This document shows positions 25,212 through 33,872 of a DNA stretch of 64,000 nt, piece after piece. The DNA comes from Streptomyces sp. ISL-98 (GTDB lineage Bacteria; Actinomycetota; Actinomycetes; Streptomycetales; Streptomycetaceae): NCBI RefSeq assembly GCF_018614055.1, contig NZ_JAGGPB010000028.1, forward strand, positions 1 to 64,000. The letters are read 5' to 3'. A program made the translations under genes and the position numbers. The notes under the pieces are model-generated. The model had not been told where the DNA came from and ran no database searches. It saw only the letters and a program-made list of their open reading frames with translations. Each line of letters begins with the position of its first letter. The stretch's first letter is position 1.

Positions 25212-26057
25212 ATGGCAGGCTCCCCTACCGCTCGCCGTCGCCGGTTGGCGATCGAGCTCAAGAAACTTCGCGAGGACAACAACCTGACCTGCACTCAGGT
25301 GGGCAAGGAACTGGACTGGAGCAGCTCCAAGGTCAACAGGATGGAGACGGGCCAGGGACGGGTTCAGCCGTCCGACGTGGACGCACTGTGTCGCTTCTAC
25401 GGAACCTCGGACGAGCTGCGCGACCTCCTCAAGTCCCTGGCCAAGGAGTCGAAGACCAAGGGCTGGTGGCACGCTCACGGGGATGCCGTCCCCGCATGGT
25501 TTTCCGTGTACGTGGGCCTCGAGCAGGCGGCTTCAGTCCTCCGCAGCTACCAAGGCGAGTTTGTCCCGGGCCTGTTGCAGACGCCCGAATACGCGTCACA
25601 CCTGAGTCGCGCCTGGGTCGACCACACAGCCGAGGAGATCCAGCGCATGGTCGACGTACGGATGCGCCGCCAGGAACTGTTGACCGGCGAAAACGCGCCG
25701 GACGTCTGGGCCGTCGTGCACCAGAGCGCGCTCATGCACGTCGTCGGAAATCGTCAGGTCATGGCGGGGCAGCTCGAACGTATGCTGGAAATGGCTGAGT
25801 TGAGGAACGTGACGATTCAGGTACTGCCCTTCGACGCAGGGGCCTACCCCACCACCGGCCCCTTCACGGTCCTCGGCTTCCCCGAACAGGAGGACCCGGA
25901 CATGGTGTATCGGGAGGGGCTGACCGACTCCGTCTATCTCGAGGACCCAACAGACGTAAGCCTCTACACCAAGGCGTTCGACCACCTCATGGCGCTTGCC
26001 TTGAGTCCACAGCGATCAGTTCTGCTGATCAAAAGAGTTCTGGAGGAGCACCCCTGA
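25212..26057 (+). CDS. WhiJ-like XRE-family regulator (HTH + DUF5753)
   Basis: 281 aa. An N-terminal Xre-type helix-turn-helix (about residues 10-70; LKKLREDNNLTCTQVGKELDWSSSKVNRMETG) is followed by the DUF5753 domain (about 95-275), with FVPGLLQTPEYASHL and the MLEMAELRNVTIQVLPFDAGAYP core. The Streptomyces family includes WhiJ, a regulator of aerial development. The AAGGAG ribosome site is strong, and the stop overlaps the DUF397 start. With the divergent ATPase and the DUF397 proteins it forms the usual three-part module; DUF397 proteins are thought to relieve DNA binding by their cognate regulator. Confidence 0.88.
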   Translation: MAGSPTARRRRLAIELKKLREDNNLTCTQVGKELDWSSSKVNRMETGQGRVQPSDVDALCRFYGTSDELRDLLKSLAKESKTKGWWHAHGDAVPAWFSVYVGLEQAASVLRSYQGEFVPGLLQTPEYASHLSRAWVDHTAEEIQRMVDVRMRRQELLTGENAPDVWAVVHQSALMHVVGNRQVMAGQLERMLEMAELRNVTIQVLPFDAGAYPTTGPFTVLGFPEQEDPDMVYREGLTDSVYLEDPTDVSLYTKAFDHLMALALSPQRSVLLIKRVLEEHP

Positions 26058-26269
26058 TGACGCTGCCCCCAACCGTGCAGTGGCAGAAGAGCAGTTACAG
26101 CAATGGCATGGGAGGCGAATGCGTGGAGTTCGCGGCCGTCCCCACCGGCGCCGTCGTGCGCGACTCCAAACGGCCCGCCGAGGCGCGGATAGCCGTCGGA
26201 GGGGTCGCTTGGGCCGAGTTCATACGCGCCGTACATCGTAGTGAACTCAGCGTGCTGATACCGAGCTGA
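26057..26269 (+). CDS. DUF397-domain protein
   Basis: 70 aa, with the typical DUF397 pattern: WQKSSYSNGMGGECVEFA at the start, VVRDSKRP in the middle, and WAEFIRAV near the end. Its ATG overlaps the stop of the WhiJ-like gene (TGATG), so the two are translationally coupled. Members of this family are cognate partners of DUF5753-type regulators. Confidence 0.88.
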   Translation: MTLPPTVQWQKSSYSNGMGGECVEFAAVPTGAVVRDSKRPAEARIAVGGVAWAEFIRAVHRSELSVLIPS

Positions 26270-26293
26270 TCAAACGTGTCCCTGGGAGCTGCG

Positions 26294-26508
26294 ATGCAAA
26301 GCCGAACACCGGCTATACCGCCGGATGCCTGGATCAAGTCCTCGTACAGCGGCGGCAGCGGAACCCAATGTGTCGAGGTAGCCGCCCTCGCCGCGTTCAC
26401 CGCCGTGCGTGACCCGAAGGTGCCCGATGGGCCGCGACTCGCTGTGCGGCGGGACTCCTGGGTGGGTTCATCCGGGGCGTACAGCGCGGGGAGTTCGGCG
26501 CGGGGTAG
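26294..26508 (+). pseudogene. Second DUF397 gene, disrupted by a frameshift
   Basis: From the ATG at 26294 (GGGAG five bases upstream) the reading frame gives a normal DUF397 start (WIKSSYSGGSGTQCVEVA, VRDPKVPDGPRLAV, RDSW). After RDSW the frame drifts into VGSSGAYS, whereas the +2-shifted frame from 26467 reads FIRGVQRGEFGAG followed by TAG at 26506-26508, the expected family ending. One base is missing near 26462-26466 (a GTGGG run). It is either a decayed duplicate of the gene at 26057 or a sequencing error in a G-rich run. The intact frame would otherwise continue well beyond family length. Confidence 0.75.
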
Positions 26509-26607
26509 CGGGATGAAGGACGATCGCAGGCTGCGGCGGCTACTCGTTGGCGAACCGGGAGATCGTCCGCGTGGCCGATACCGGATCCGCAGCCGTACGC
26601 ATTCAGG

Positions 26608-26665
26608 GACGCCACCCCTGACACCCGCCCCCAGCGCCCCTCGGGGTGGCGTCAGGGGCGGCGTC
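26608..26665 (+). terminator. Hairpin after the DUF397 genes
   Basis: A 15-bp stem with one mismatch: GACGCCACCCCTGAC at 26608-26622 pairs with 26651-26665. An alternative inner pairing uses CGCCACCCC with GGGGTGGCG. It is the likely end of the WhiJ/DUF397 transcript. Confidence 0.5.
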
Positions 26666-26714
26666 ATGGTGATCCCCGATTCCAACGTCCCAGCTCAGCG
26701 GCCATGGTTGGGAC

Positions 26715-27353
26715 ATGACACAGCGATCTGCACTCACCCGGTTCTCGTACGTCGCCGCCCCCGCCCTCCTCGTGGCGTACGGGTCCATCCGGCTGCTCGT
26801 GGACACCTCGAAGGAGCCGGGGGCCGGGTGGACGTCCGGTCACCTCGCGTTCCTGGGGAGCATGTTGCTGTTCGGGGTGGTGTTTGTGGGGCTGTACCGG
26901 CAGGTGCGGTCGGCGCGGCCGCGTACCGCCGCTGTGGGGCTCGGTGCCGCGATGGTGGGGCTCGCCGCGTCCGTCACGCAGGCCGTCATCGACCTCGTCG
27001 TCGGGTTCCAGGTGTCGAACGTGGCTGAGATGAGCGAGAGCTTTGAGCGGATTCAGGACTACCCCGGTGTGATGCCCGCGATCTACGACGTCGGCCCCCA
27101 GTTCCTCTTCATCGGCCTCATCGCCCTCGTCGCCGCCGCCGCTGCGGGTGGCGCCGCGTCGGCCGGACACGGGTCGCGGGCCGTGGGCTGGTGGGCGCTT
27201 GCGCTGGTGGTCGTCGGGACCGCTGCGATGGCTTCGAACCTGGACCTGATGCCGGTGGGCGGGGCCTGCTACGTGCTCGCGCTGGGGGCGCTGGCCCGGT
27301 CGGCCGTACCCGCCGGCGGCACGGGTCGGGCGACTGCCGTCGGGCGCGGCTGA
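26715..27353 (+). CDS. Hypothetical integral membrane protein
   Basis: 212 aa with about six hydrophobic segments (for example YVAAPALLVAYGSIRLLV, AFLGSMLLFGVVFVGLY, FLFIGLIALVAAAAAGG and WWALALVVVGTAAMAS). No functional motif is visible; the topology resembles small actinobacterial membrane proteins of unknown role. The ATG at 26715 gives an N-terminus MTQRSALTRFSYV with no separate signal peptide. It appears monocistronic and is convergent with the DUF445 gene, with a shared terminator between them. Confidence 0.7.
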   Translation: MTQRSALTRFSYVAAPALLVAYGSIRLLVDTSKEPGAGWTSGHLAFLGSMLLFGVVFVGLYRQVRSARPRTAAVGLGAAMVGLAASVTQAVIDLVVGFQVSNVAEMSESFERIQDYPGVMPAIYDVGPQFLFIGLIALVAAAAAGGAASAGHGSRAVGWWALALVVVGTAAMASNLDLMPVGGACYVLALGALARSAVPAGGTGRATAVGRG

Positions 27354-27397
27354 ACATACGGCGCGGGCCGTACGTACTAGCAAGCAACTCCCCCACT

Positions 27398-27439
27398 GGC
27401 TGGGCGCGTGACCGGCGACAGGCGGTCCCGCGCCCAGCC
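27398..27439. terminator. Bidirectional hairpin between convergent genes
   Basis: Perfect 11-bp arms, GGCTGGGCGCG (27398-27408) and CGCGCCCAGCC (27429-27439), with a 20-base loop. It lies between the membrane protein gene and the DUF445 gene, which converge here. Confidence 0.6.
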
Positions 27440-27455
27440 GCTTTGCGGGGAGGGC

Positions 27456-28814
27456 CTAACCGCTCACCACATGCGACACCGTGTAGATCAGCAGCCCCGC
27501 CAGCGCCCCCACCACCGTGCCGTTGATCCTGATGAACTGCAGGTCCCGGCCGATGTGCGCCTCGATCTTCCTCGACGTCTGCTCCGCGTCCCAGCCCGCC
27601 ACCGTGTCGCTGATCAGCGAAGTGATCTCGCTGCGGTACGTCGTCACCACGTACACCGCCGCATCCTCCAGCCACCCCTCCAGCTTCCCCTGCAGCCGCC
27701 CGTCCGTCGCCAGCCGGCTGCCCAGGGAGAGCAGCGAGGCCCTCACCCGCAGGCGCAGTTCGCTCTGCTCGTCCTCCGCCGCCGAGATGATCATGGTGCG
27801 TACGGCGGCCCAGGCCGAGGCGATCACGTCCTGGACCTCGCCCCGGCCCAGGATCTCCGACTTCAGGCGCTCCACCTTCGCCCGCGTGTCCGTGTCCGAC
27901 CGGAGGTCGGCGGCGAAGTCCCGCAGGAAGCGGTCGATCGCGCCGCGCGCCGGGTGGCCGGGCATGTCGCGCATCTCGGTGATGAAGCGCAGGAGTTCCT
28001 TGTAGACGCGGTCGCCGACCTTCTTGTCGACGAAGCGCGGCGTCCAGCCCGGCGCCCCGCCCTGCACCGCGTCCATCACCGAATCGCCGTGCAGCACCAG
28101 CCAGTCGTGGGCGCGGGAGCAGATCAGGTCCACGGCCCGGCGGTGTGCACCGTCGGCGACGACCTTGTCCAGGGCCTGGCCGATGCCCGGGGCGATCTCC
28201 GCCGCGTCCGCGCGGCGCGTGATCGCCTCGCCCACCACCGCCTGGACGTCGGAGTCGCGAAGGACCGTCAGGGCGCCGCGCAGGGCGGTGGAGAGTTCCT
28301 CCGTCACGCGGTCCGCGTGGTCCGGTTCCGAAAGCCAGGCGCCGACCCGTCTGCCGATGCCGATCGCGCGCAGGCGGGTGCGTACAACGTCCGATGAGAG
28401 AAAGTTCTCACCGACGAAAGAGCCCAGCGTCGTGCCCAGCTGGTCCTTCTTCGTGGGGATGATCGCGGTGTGCGGGATGGGCAGGCCCATCGGGCGTTTG
28501 AAGAGGGCCGTTACGGCGAACCAGTCGGCCAGCGCGCCCACCATCCCCGCCTCGGCGGCCGCCGCGACGTACGCCGGCCAGCCGTCGATCCCCGCGTTCT
28601 CCGCCCATGTGGCCAGTACGTAGATGACCGCGACCAGGAGCAGCAGGCCGGTCGCCGTCGCCTTCATGCGGCGTACGCCCTGGCGCTTCTCCTCGTCGGC
28701 CGCGCTGTACGCGAAGGGGGTGAGAGGGGAGGAGACGGAGGGTGGCGCGGTCGCTGAGCGGGCAGACCTCTCATTATCAGACATGCCGTCAGTTTCCGGT
28801 TTCATGCGATTCAT
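27456..28814 (-). CDS. DUF445 (YjiN-like) membrane-associated protein
   Basis: 452 aa. A hydrophobic helix (about residues 50-70; ATGLLLLVAVIYVLA) is followed by the DUF445 hallmark AAAEAGMVGALADWFAVTALFKRPMGLPIPHTAIIPTKKD. A long helical cytoplasmic or periplasmic region comes next, and a final membrane helix near the C-terminus contains INGTVVGALAGLLIYTV. The family is widespread in envelopes but has no known activity. The start is uncertain: ATG at 28814 with AGGTGG in front was chosen; GTG at 28823 or ATG at 28805 and 28784 are possible. It is divergent from the SGNH hydrolase gene. Confidence 0.85.
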   Translation of the reverse strand: MNRMKPETDGMSDNERSARSATAPPSVSSPLTPFAYSAADEEKRQGVRRMKATATGLLLLVAVIYVLATWAENAGIDGWPAYVAAAAEAGMVGALADWFAVTALFKRPMGLPIPHTAIIPTKKDQLGTTLGSFVGENFLSSDVVRTRLRAIGIGRRVGAWLSEPDHADRVTEELSTALRGALTVLRDSDVQAVVGEAITRRADAAEIAPGIGQALDKVVADGAHRRAVDLICSRAHDWLVLHGDSVMDAVQGGAPGWTPRFVDKKVGDRVYKELLRFITEMRDMPGHPARGAIDRFLRDFAADLRSDTDTRAKVERLKSEILGRGEVQDVIASAWAAVRTMIISAAEDEQSELRLRVRASLLSLGSRLATDGRLQGKLEGWLEDAAVYVVTTYRSEITSLISDTVAGWDAEQTSRKIEAHIGRDLQFIRINGTVVGALAGLLIYTVSHVVSG

Positions 28815-28986
28815 CCGCTCCACCTGTCCGTCTTACGCACCGTCCCGTACGCACTTTCCCTACCTGACCTACTCATGGAACGCACTACGAGTTCCCGACG
28901 TCTGTCCTAACGGTGCAATGGCGCATCATTGAGTCAGTTCGAATGGAGCCTCGGGGCTCCCTGCGCCCGAGGAGATACGACCGAGC

Positions 28987-30270
28987 ATGACCAAGCGCAA
29001 CGGTTATGCCCTGCTTGCCGCGCTCGCCGCGGTGGTGGTCCTCATCTCGGGGGCCATATTCGCCGGGGCGACGCTCGGCGGCCGCGACGAGAAGACGCAG
29101 GCACAGCCCCACAGGCCGGTGCGTTCGGCGGCGCCCGCCACTTCCGGCTCCTGGATCGGCACCTGGTCCACATCGCCCGCCTTCGCCGAGCCGAACACAG
29201 AGCAGGGCTTCCCCGGCCGTTCGATTCGTAACGTCGTGCACACGAGCATCGGCGGCACCAGCACCCGCGTCACCCTCTCCAACCTCTTCGGCGGCCGGCC
29301 CCTGCGCATCACGCATGCCTCGGTCGCCGTCGCCGCCACCCCCGGCGCCCCGACCGCCGCGCAGGGCACCATGCGCCGGCTCCTCTTCGGCGGCTCGACC
29401 GCGGTCGTCATCCCGCCCGGCGGACAGGTCGTCAGCGACCCGGCCGTCCTCGAAGTGCCGCGCGACACCGACCTGCTGGTCACCACCTACTCGCCGACGC
29501 CCAGCGGCCCGGTCACGCACCACCCGCGGGCCCGCCAGACGTCGTACGTCGCGGAGGGCGACCGTACGGAGGACACGCTCGGCGACCCGTACACCGAGCA
29601 GACCCCGTACTGGCGCTACCTCACCGCCGTCGACGTCCTGACCGGCAAGGCCGAGGGCGCGGTCGTCGTCATCGGCGACTCGATCACCGACGGCGTCACC
29701 TCCACCGCGGGCGCCAACCGCCGCTGGACGGACGTGCTCGCCGAGCGCCTCGACGGCCGGTACGCCGTGCTCAACCAGGGCATCAGCGGAAACCGCCTCC
29801 TCAGCGACGGTACGGGCCCCAGCGGGCTCTCCCGCTTCGACCGTGACGTCCTCTCACGCTCCGGCGCCAAGGCCGTCGTCGTCGTCCTCGGCATCAACGA
29901 CATCCTGCGTCCGCCGCACGAGCTCGAAGCCACGCGCATCGCGGCGGGGCTCGAACAGGTGGCCCGTCAGGCGCGTGCGCGCGGCCTGCGCGTGATCGGG
30001 GCGACGATCATGCCGTTCGAGGGCACGCGGGCCCATACGCCGCAGCTCGAAGCGGTGCGCGACACCGTCAACGAGGCGATCCGTACGCGCGGCATCTTCG
30101 ACGAGGTCGTGGACTTCGACCTGGCGCTGCGCGACCCGTACGCCCCGGACCGGCTCCTTCCGGCGTACGACTCCGGCGACCACCTGCACCCCAGCGACGC
30201 GGGCTACCGCCGGATGGGCATGGCCTTCGACCTCGCGAGCCTCAGGAGCACCGCCGCGGCAGAGCTGTAG
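28987..30270 (+). CDS. Secreted SGNH/GDSL-family esterase/lipase
   Basis: 427 aa. An N-terminal signal peptide or anchor (residues 1-32) is followed by a beta-rich N-terminal domain (about 50-215) typical of two-domain actinobacterial SGNH hydrolases. The catalytic domain has block I VVVIGDSITDG (nucleophile Ser), block II NQGISGNRLL, block III VLGINDILRP and block V DSGDHLHPSDAG with the Asp and His. It should hydrolyse ester bonds (acyl or acetyl groups on lipids or polysaccharides) outside the cell. It is convergent with the DUF1707 gene, 49 bases apart. Confidence 0.87.
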   Translation: MTKRNGYALLAALAAVVVLISGAIFAGATLGGRDEKTQAQPHRPVRSAAPATSGSWIGTWSTSPAFAEPNTEQGFPGRSIRNVVHTSIGGTSTRVTLSNLFGGRPLRITHASVAVAATPGAPTAAQGTMRRLLFGGSTAVVIPPGGQVVSDPAVLEVPRDTDLLVTTYSPTPSGPVTHHPRARQTSYVAEGDRTEDTLGDPYTEQTPYWRYLTAVDVLTGKAEGAVVVIGDSITDGVTSTAGANRRWTDVLAERLDGRYAVLNQGISGNRLLSDGTGPSGLSRFDRDVLSRSGAKAVVVVLGINDILRPPHELEATRIAAGLEQVARQARARGLRVIGATIMPFEGTRAHTPQLEAVRDTVNEAIRTRGIFDEVVDFDLALRDPYAPDRLLPAYDSGDHLHPSDAGYRRMGMAFDLASLRSTAAAEL

Positions 30271-30319
30271 GGGGCGGGCTGTCGTCGGCCTCCTGCGGTG
30301 CGGGAACCGTCAGGGGCAC

Positions 30320-31024
30320 TCAGTCGAGCTTCTTCCGCTCGGCCTTCTTCTCCAGCTTCTCCCGCCTGCGCGCTTCCTTCAGGCGCTGCTTCTCGGCCTG
30401 CGTCACCTTGCGCTCCACGCCCACCCCGCCCATCACCGCGAAGCCGGTGATCGTCACGCGCGGCGAGTCCGGCGCCGGAGGCTCGCCCGACTCCCCGGTC
30501 ACGTCGCCGAAGCCGCCCATGAAGCCGAAGCCGTTGACGTTCACATTGAGGCCCGGCGGTACGGCGACCTGGATGCCGCCCATGAAGGCGAAGCAGCGGA
30601 TCACGATCTCGCGGTCCTCGAAGCGCGCCTCGCGCAGGTCGATCTCGCCGCCGCCCATCATTGCGAACGCCGTGAACCGCCGGGCCACCGTCCACGTGCC
30701 CTTGCGGCCGAAGCCGCCCCAGAAGGCGAAGGCCCCCTTCGACGTGGCCGGTCCGCCGATCCGGGCGGGCCAGGACGTCGGCTTGCCGGACATGGCAGGG
30801 GAAGCAGCAGCGGAAGCCACCGGCGCTACCGCAGTCCCCGGCACCGGCAGGTCGCTGACCAGGGGCTCCAGCTCGCCGTGCGTACGCGCCTTGTAGACGG
30901 CGTCGAGTCGCTGGTCGAACTCCTCCATGTCCAGCCGCCCCTCGGCGACCGCATCGCGCAATACCTCGGCAACTCTTTCGCGCTCCGCATCGGAGGCGCG
31001 CATCTCCGGAACTCCACTGGTCAT
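30320..31024 (-). CDS. DUF1707 protein with LiaF-like C-terminal domain
   Basis: 234 aa. Residues 5-60 are the DUF1707/SHOCT-like helical domain (MRASDAERERVAEVLRDAVAEGRLDMEEFDQRLDAVYKA). After a linker comes the beta-solenoid-like domain found in LiaF and related cell-wall stress proteins, with repeated FMGG turns (AFAMMGGGEIDL, CFAFMGGIQVAVP, GFGFMGGFGDV, AVMGGVGVE). The C-terminus is strongly basic and charged (LKEARRREKLEKKAERKKLD), probably coiled or nucleic-acid or membrane-surface binding. No membrane segment is seen. It lies 30 bases downstream of the ABC exporter operon and may belong to it. Confidence 0.83.
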   Translation of the reverse strand: MTSGVPEMRASDAERERVAEVLRDAVAEGRLDMEEFDQRLDAVYKARTHGELEPLVSDLPVPGTAVAPVASAAASPAMSGKPTSWPARIGGPATSKGAFAFWGGFGRKGTWTVARRFTAFAMMGGGEIDLREARFEDREIVIRCFAFMGGIQVAVPPGLNVNVNGFGFMGGFGDVTGESGEPPAPDSPRVTITGFAVMGGVGVERKVTQAEKQRLKEARRREKLEKKAERKKLD

Positions 31025-31054
31025 TCGGCAAGCCTAGTCAACCCGGGTCCGCAG

Positions 31055-32020
31055 TCACAGAGTTGACCTGTCCGCGTACATCTTCGCGATCACTGCCTCG
31101 ATGTCCGGCTCCCGCACCGACAGGTCCACCAGCGGATACCGCTCCGCGACCGCCGCCACCAGCGGCGCCGCCGACACCGAGGCCGGGAAGGCCAGCCACT
31201 GCCTGGGCCCCTCCACCTTGACCACCCGCGCGCCCGCCGCCTCGATCGGCGGCAGTTCGCGCTCAAGGTCGACGACGAGGGTCCGCTCGCTCTCGCCCAC
31301 CTCGTGCAGCCCGGCCAGCGCGCCGTCGTACACCAGCCGCCCGTGGTCGATGACCATGACCCGCTTGCACAGCTGCTCGATGTCGGTCAGGTCGTGCGTC
31401 GTCAGCAGGACCGTGGTCCCGCGCTCGGCGTTCAGGTCCCGCAGGAAGTCGCGGACCTTGGCCTTGGAGATCCCGTCGAGGCCGATCGTCGGCTCGTCGA
31501 GATACAGCACCTCGGGGTCGTGCAGCAGCGCCGCCGCGATGTCGCCGCGCATCCGCTGCCCGAGCGAGAGCTGCCGTACGGGTACGTCCAACAGCGCGCC
31601 CAGATCCAGGAGTTCGACGCACCGCGCCATGTTCTCCTTGAAGCGGGCGTCCGGGATCCGGTACATGCGGTGCATCAGCCGGTACGAGTCGCGCAGCGGC
31701 AGGTCCCACCACAGCGTCGTACGCTGCCCGAACACCACCCCGATGCGCTGCGCGAGCCGCGTCCGCTCCCGGGAGGGGTCGATGCCCGCGACGCGCAGCC
31801 GGCCGCCGCTCGGTGTCAGGATGCCGGTGAGCATCTTGATGGTGGTGGACTTGCCGGCACCGTTCGGCCCGATGTAGCCGACCATCTCGCCGCGCGGCAC
31901 CGAGAAACTGATCCCGTCGACCGCCCGGACCTGCGTCTTCTCGCGGCGCAGGCGGCCCTTCTTTCTGCGTACGTCGAAGACCTTCTCGACGCCCTCCAGC
32001 TTGATGAAATCCGTGGTCAA
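31055..32020 (-). CDS. ABC-2 exporter ATPase
   Basis: 321 aa. Nucleotide-binding domain: Walker A GPNGAGKSTT, signature LSLGQRMRGDIA, Walker B VLYLDEPTIGLD, H-loop TTHDLTD. The C-terminal about 80 residues form the extension usual in DrrA-like or NatA-like ATPases (LVVDLERELPPIE...). The likely start is a TTG at 32020, seven bases past the permease stop; the frame is open further upstream but overlaps the permease gene and reads as noise. It energises the two permeases encoded upstream. The substrate is unknown. Confidence 0.85.
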   Translation of the reverse strand: MTTDFIKLEGVEKVFDVRRKKGRLRREKTQVRAVDGISFSVPRGEMVGYIGPNGAGKSTTIKMLTGILTPSGGRLRVAGIDPSRERTRLAQRIGVVFGQRTTLWWDLPLRDSYRLMHRMYRIPDARFKENMARCVELLDLGALLDVPVRQLSLGQRMRGDIAAALLHDPEVLYLDEPTIGLDGISKAKVRDFLRDLNAERGTTVLLTTHDLTDIEQLCKRVMVIDHGRLVYDGALAGLHEVGESERTLVVDLERELPPIEAAGARVVKVEGPRQWLAFPASVSAAPLVAAVAERYPLVDLSVREPDIEAVIAKMYADRSTL

Positions 32021-32027
32021 GGAAATC

Positions 32028-32879
32028 TCAGCTCCCCGTGCTCCGGTACGAACGAAGGCCCGCCCGCCACGCCGCCCCCGCCAGCACACAGCACACCGCC
32101 GCCACCACCGGCGGCATGAAGGCGAGCCAGCCCGGCAGGTCCAGCGGGTACGGGCGGTCAAGGACATACAGCGCGGGCAGCCAGTTGACGAAGGCCAGCG
32201 GCAGCACGAAGGTCACCCCGCGCACGAGGTCCTTCGCGAAAAGCGACGGCGGGTACTGGAGGAGCGTAGTGCCGCCGTACGTAAAGGAGTTCTGCACCTC
32301 GGAGGCGTCCTGCGCCCAGAACTGGAAGCCCGCCCCGGCCACGAACACCGCCGAGAAGATCGCCGCCCCGCTGAGCAGCATCATCGGCAGCATCAGAACC
32401 TTCAGCGGCGTCCACGCGATGTCGAGGGCGGTCAGCGCGTACGCGAGTACGAGCAGCCCCTGCGTGATGCGCCCCAGCCTGCGCAGCGCGAAGCGGTCGG
32501 CCGCGACCTGCGCGAGGACCGGCACGGGGCGTACGAGCAGGGTGTCCAGCGTGCCGTCGCGCACGCGGCGCCCCAGCCGGTCCATCGAGCCCATCACCAG
32601 GTCGGCGAGGCCGAAGGCTGCGCCCGCGGTGCCGTAGAGGAAGGCAACCTCGGGCAGTGTGTAGCCGCCCAGCGCATCGATGTGCGAGAACATCAGCATG
32701 ATGGCGACGAAATCGAGCGCGGTCGCCGCGAAGTTCCCGAAGGTGGTCATCGCGAAGGACGCGCGGTAGGTCATCGTCGAGCGGATCCACATCGAGGCGA
32801 TCAGCCCGTACGCCCTTACGCCCGCCCACAGTCGGTCACCCCGTCGGTCGAGCGGCCGGTCAACCCGTCCGTCAGCCAC
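32028..32879 (-). CDS. ABC-2 family transporter permease (DUF990-type)
   Basis: 283 aa with six predicted membrane segments and the ABC-2 motif region MADRFALRRLGRITQGLLVLAYAL-like around the middle (LAQVAADRFALRRLGRI). It starts at a GTG whose GTGGCTGA context overlaps the stop of the first permease gene. The paired permeases with an ATPase of this type form a heterodimeric exporter; members have been tied to drug or lipid export, without evidence for a particular substrate here. Confidence 0.83.
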   Translation of the reverse strand: MADGRVDRPLDRRGDRLWAGVRAYGLIASMWIRSTMTYRASFAMTTFGNFAATALDFVAIMLMFSHIDALGGYTLPEVAFLYGTAGAAFGLADLVMGSMDRLGRRVRDGTLDTLLVRPVPVLAQVAADRFALRRLGRITQGLLVLAYALTALDIAWTPLKVLMLPMMLLSGAAIFSAVFVAGAGFQFWAQDASEVQNSFTYGGTTLLQYPPSLFAKDLVRGVTFVLPLAFVNWLPALYVLDRPYPLDLPGWLAFMPPVVAAVCCVLAGAAWRAGLRSYRSTGS

Positions 32880-33672
32880 CCTGGACCACCACCCTGCGCG
32901 TCGCCACGGACTGGAGCAGCCGACCCGCCGTCAGCAGCGCCGCCGCCCAGCCGATCTGGAAGGCGTACACCCGCACCAGGCCCCAGCCCGTGTGCTTCCC
33001 GAGGAAGACGTCGGCCGGCACCTGGAGCAGCGCCGACCAGGGCAGCGCCCGTGCCAGCTCGCCCAGAGCGCCGGGGAAGAGGGTGAGCGGCAGCACCATT
33101 CCGGAGAAGAAGAGCCCGGCGAGCCAGGTCATCTGCGCGACGCCCGCGCCGTCGAGCAGCCAGAACGCGGACAGCGCCACCAGGAACCGGACGGCGAAAC
33201 TGACGACCACGCCGAGCGCTGCCGAGGCCAGAAAGGCCAGCCATACGAGGGGGTTGGCGGGCAGCGCGAGGTCGAAGGCGAGCGCGCCGAGCGCCATCGG
33301 CACGATGCCGCGCCCAAGCAGGTGGAAGCCGGCCCTCCCGAGATCTCCGGCCAGCCAGAAGAGCTGGAGGTCGGCGGGCCGGTAGAGGTCGATCGCGATG
33401 TCACCCGTACGGATTCGCTCGATCAGCTCGTCCTCGAAGCCGCCGCCCATCATGGCGACGGTCATCAGCAGCGCCTGCCCGAGCCACACATAGGTGAGCG
33501 CCTGCGACAGGTCGTACCCGCCGAGTTGCGGGCGCTCGTCCCACAGCGCGGTGTAGACGTACGCCATGATGAAACCGAAGACGGTATTGGTGAACACCCC
33601 CGCCGCCGTCGCCACCCGGTACGTCGCATAACGCCGGAAGCCACCGGCCGCCACGACCACGTACAACCGCAC
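32872..33672 (-). CDS. ABC-2 family transporter permease, first gene of the exporter operon
   Basis: 266 aa with about six membrane segments, beginning with a cytosolic VRLYVVVAAGGFRRYATYRVAT stretch. The motif GGFEDELIERIRTGDIAIDLYRPAD, typical of this ABC-2 subfamily, lies between TM helices 2 and 3. The GTG start at 33672 is preceded by a run of GGGGGAGGGGG. Gene order is permease-permease-ATPase, all overlapping or within seven bases. The 200-base divergent space to the PBP gene at 33873 should carry both promoters. Confidence 0.83.
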   Translation of the reverse strand: MRLYVVVAAGGFRRYATYRVATAAGVFTNTVFGFIMAYVYTALWDERPQLGGYDLSQALTYVWLGQALLMTVAMMGGGFEDELIERIRTGDIAIDLYRPADLQLFWLAGDLGRAGFHLLGRGIVPMALGALAFDLALPANPLVWLAFLASAALGVVVSFAVRFLVALSAFWLLDGAGVAQMTWLAGLFFSGMVLPLTLFPGALGELARALPWSALLQVPADVFLGKHTGWGLVRVYAFQIGWAAALLTAGRLLQSVATRRVVVQGG

Positions 33673-33872
33673 GCCGACCCCCTCCCCCCGCCCCGGCACC
33701 AAAGCGCAAGACCCTAGTCCCCGGCGTCGCCCACCGCGAGGCATTTAAGGGCGGGGTTAACAGGGGTCGCCCGCGCGGGAGTGCACTATGGGGGTACTGC
33801 CTGAATCACCCGATACGACACCGTTACGCCGGAGAGCGAACCTCTGGCCCCGGCCAGAGAGTCTCCACGTAC

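Noticed and set aside
26276..27028. 250-residue protein starting with the second DUF397
   Set aside because: After the frameshift point the sequence is Arg/Gly-rich noise overlapping the next gene; the shifted frame gives the true DUF397 ending.
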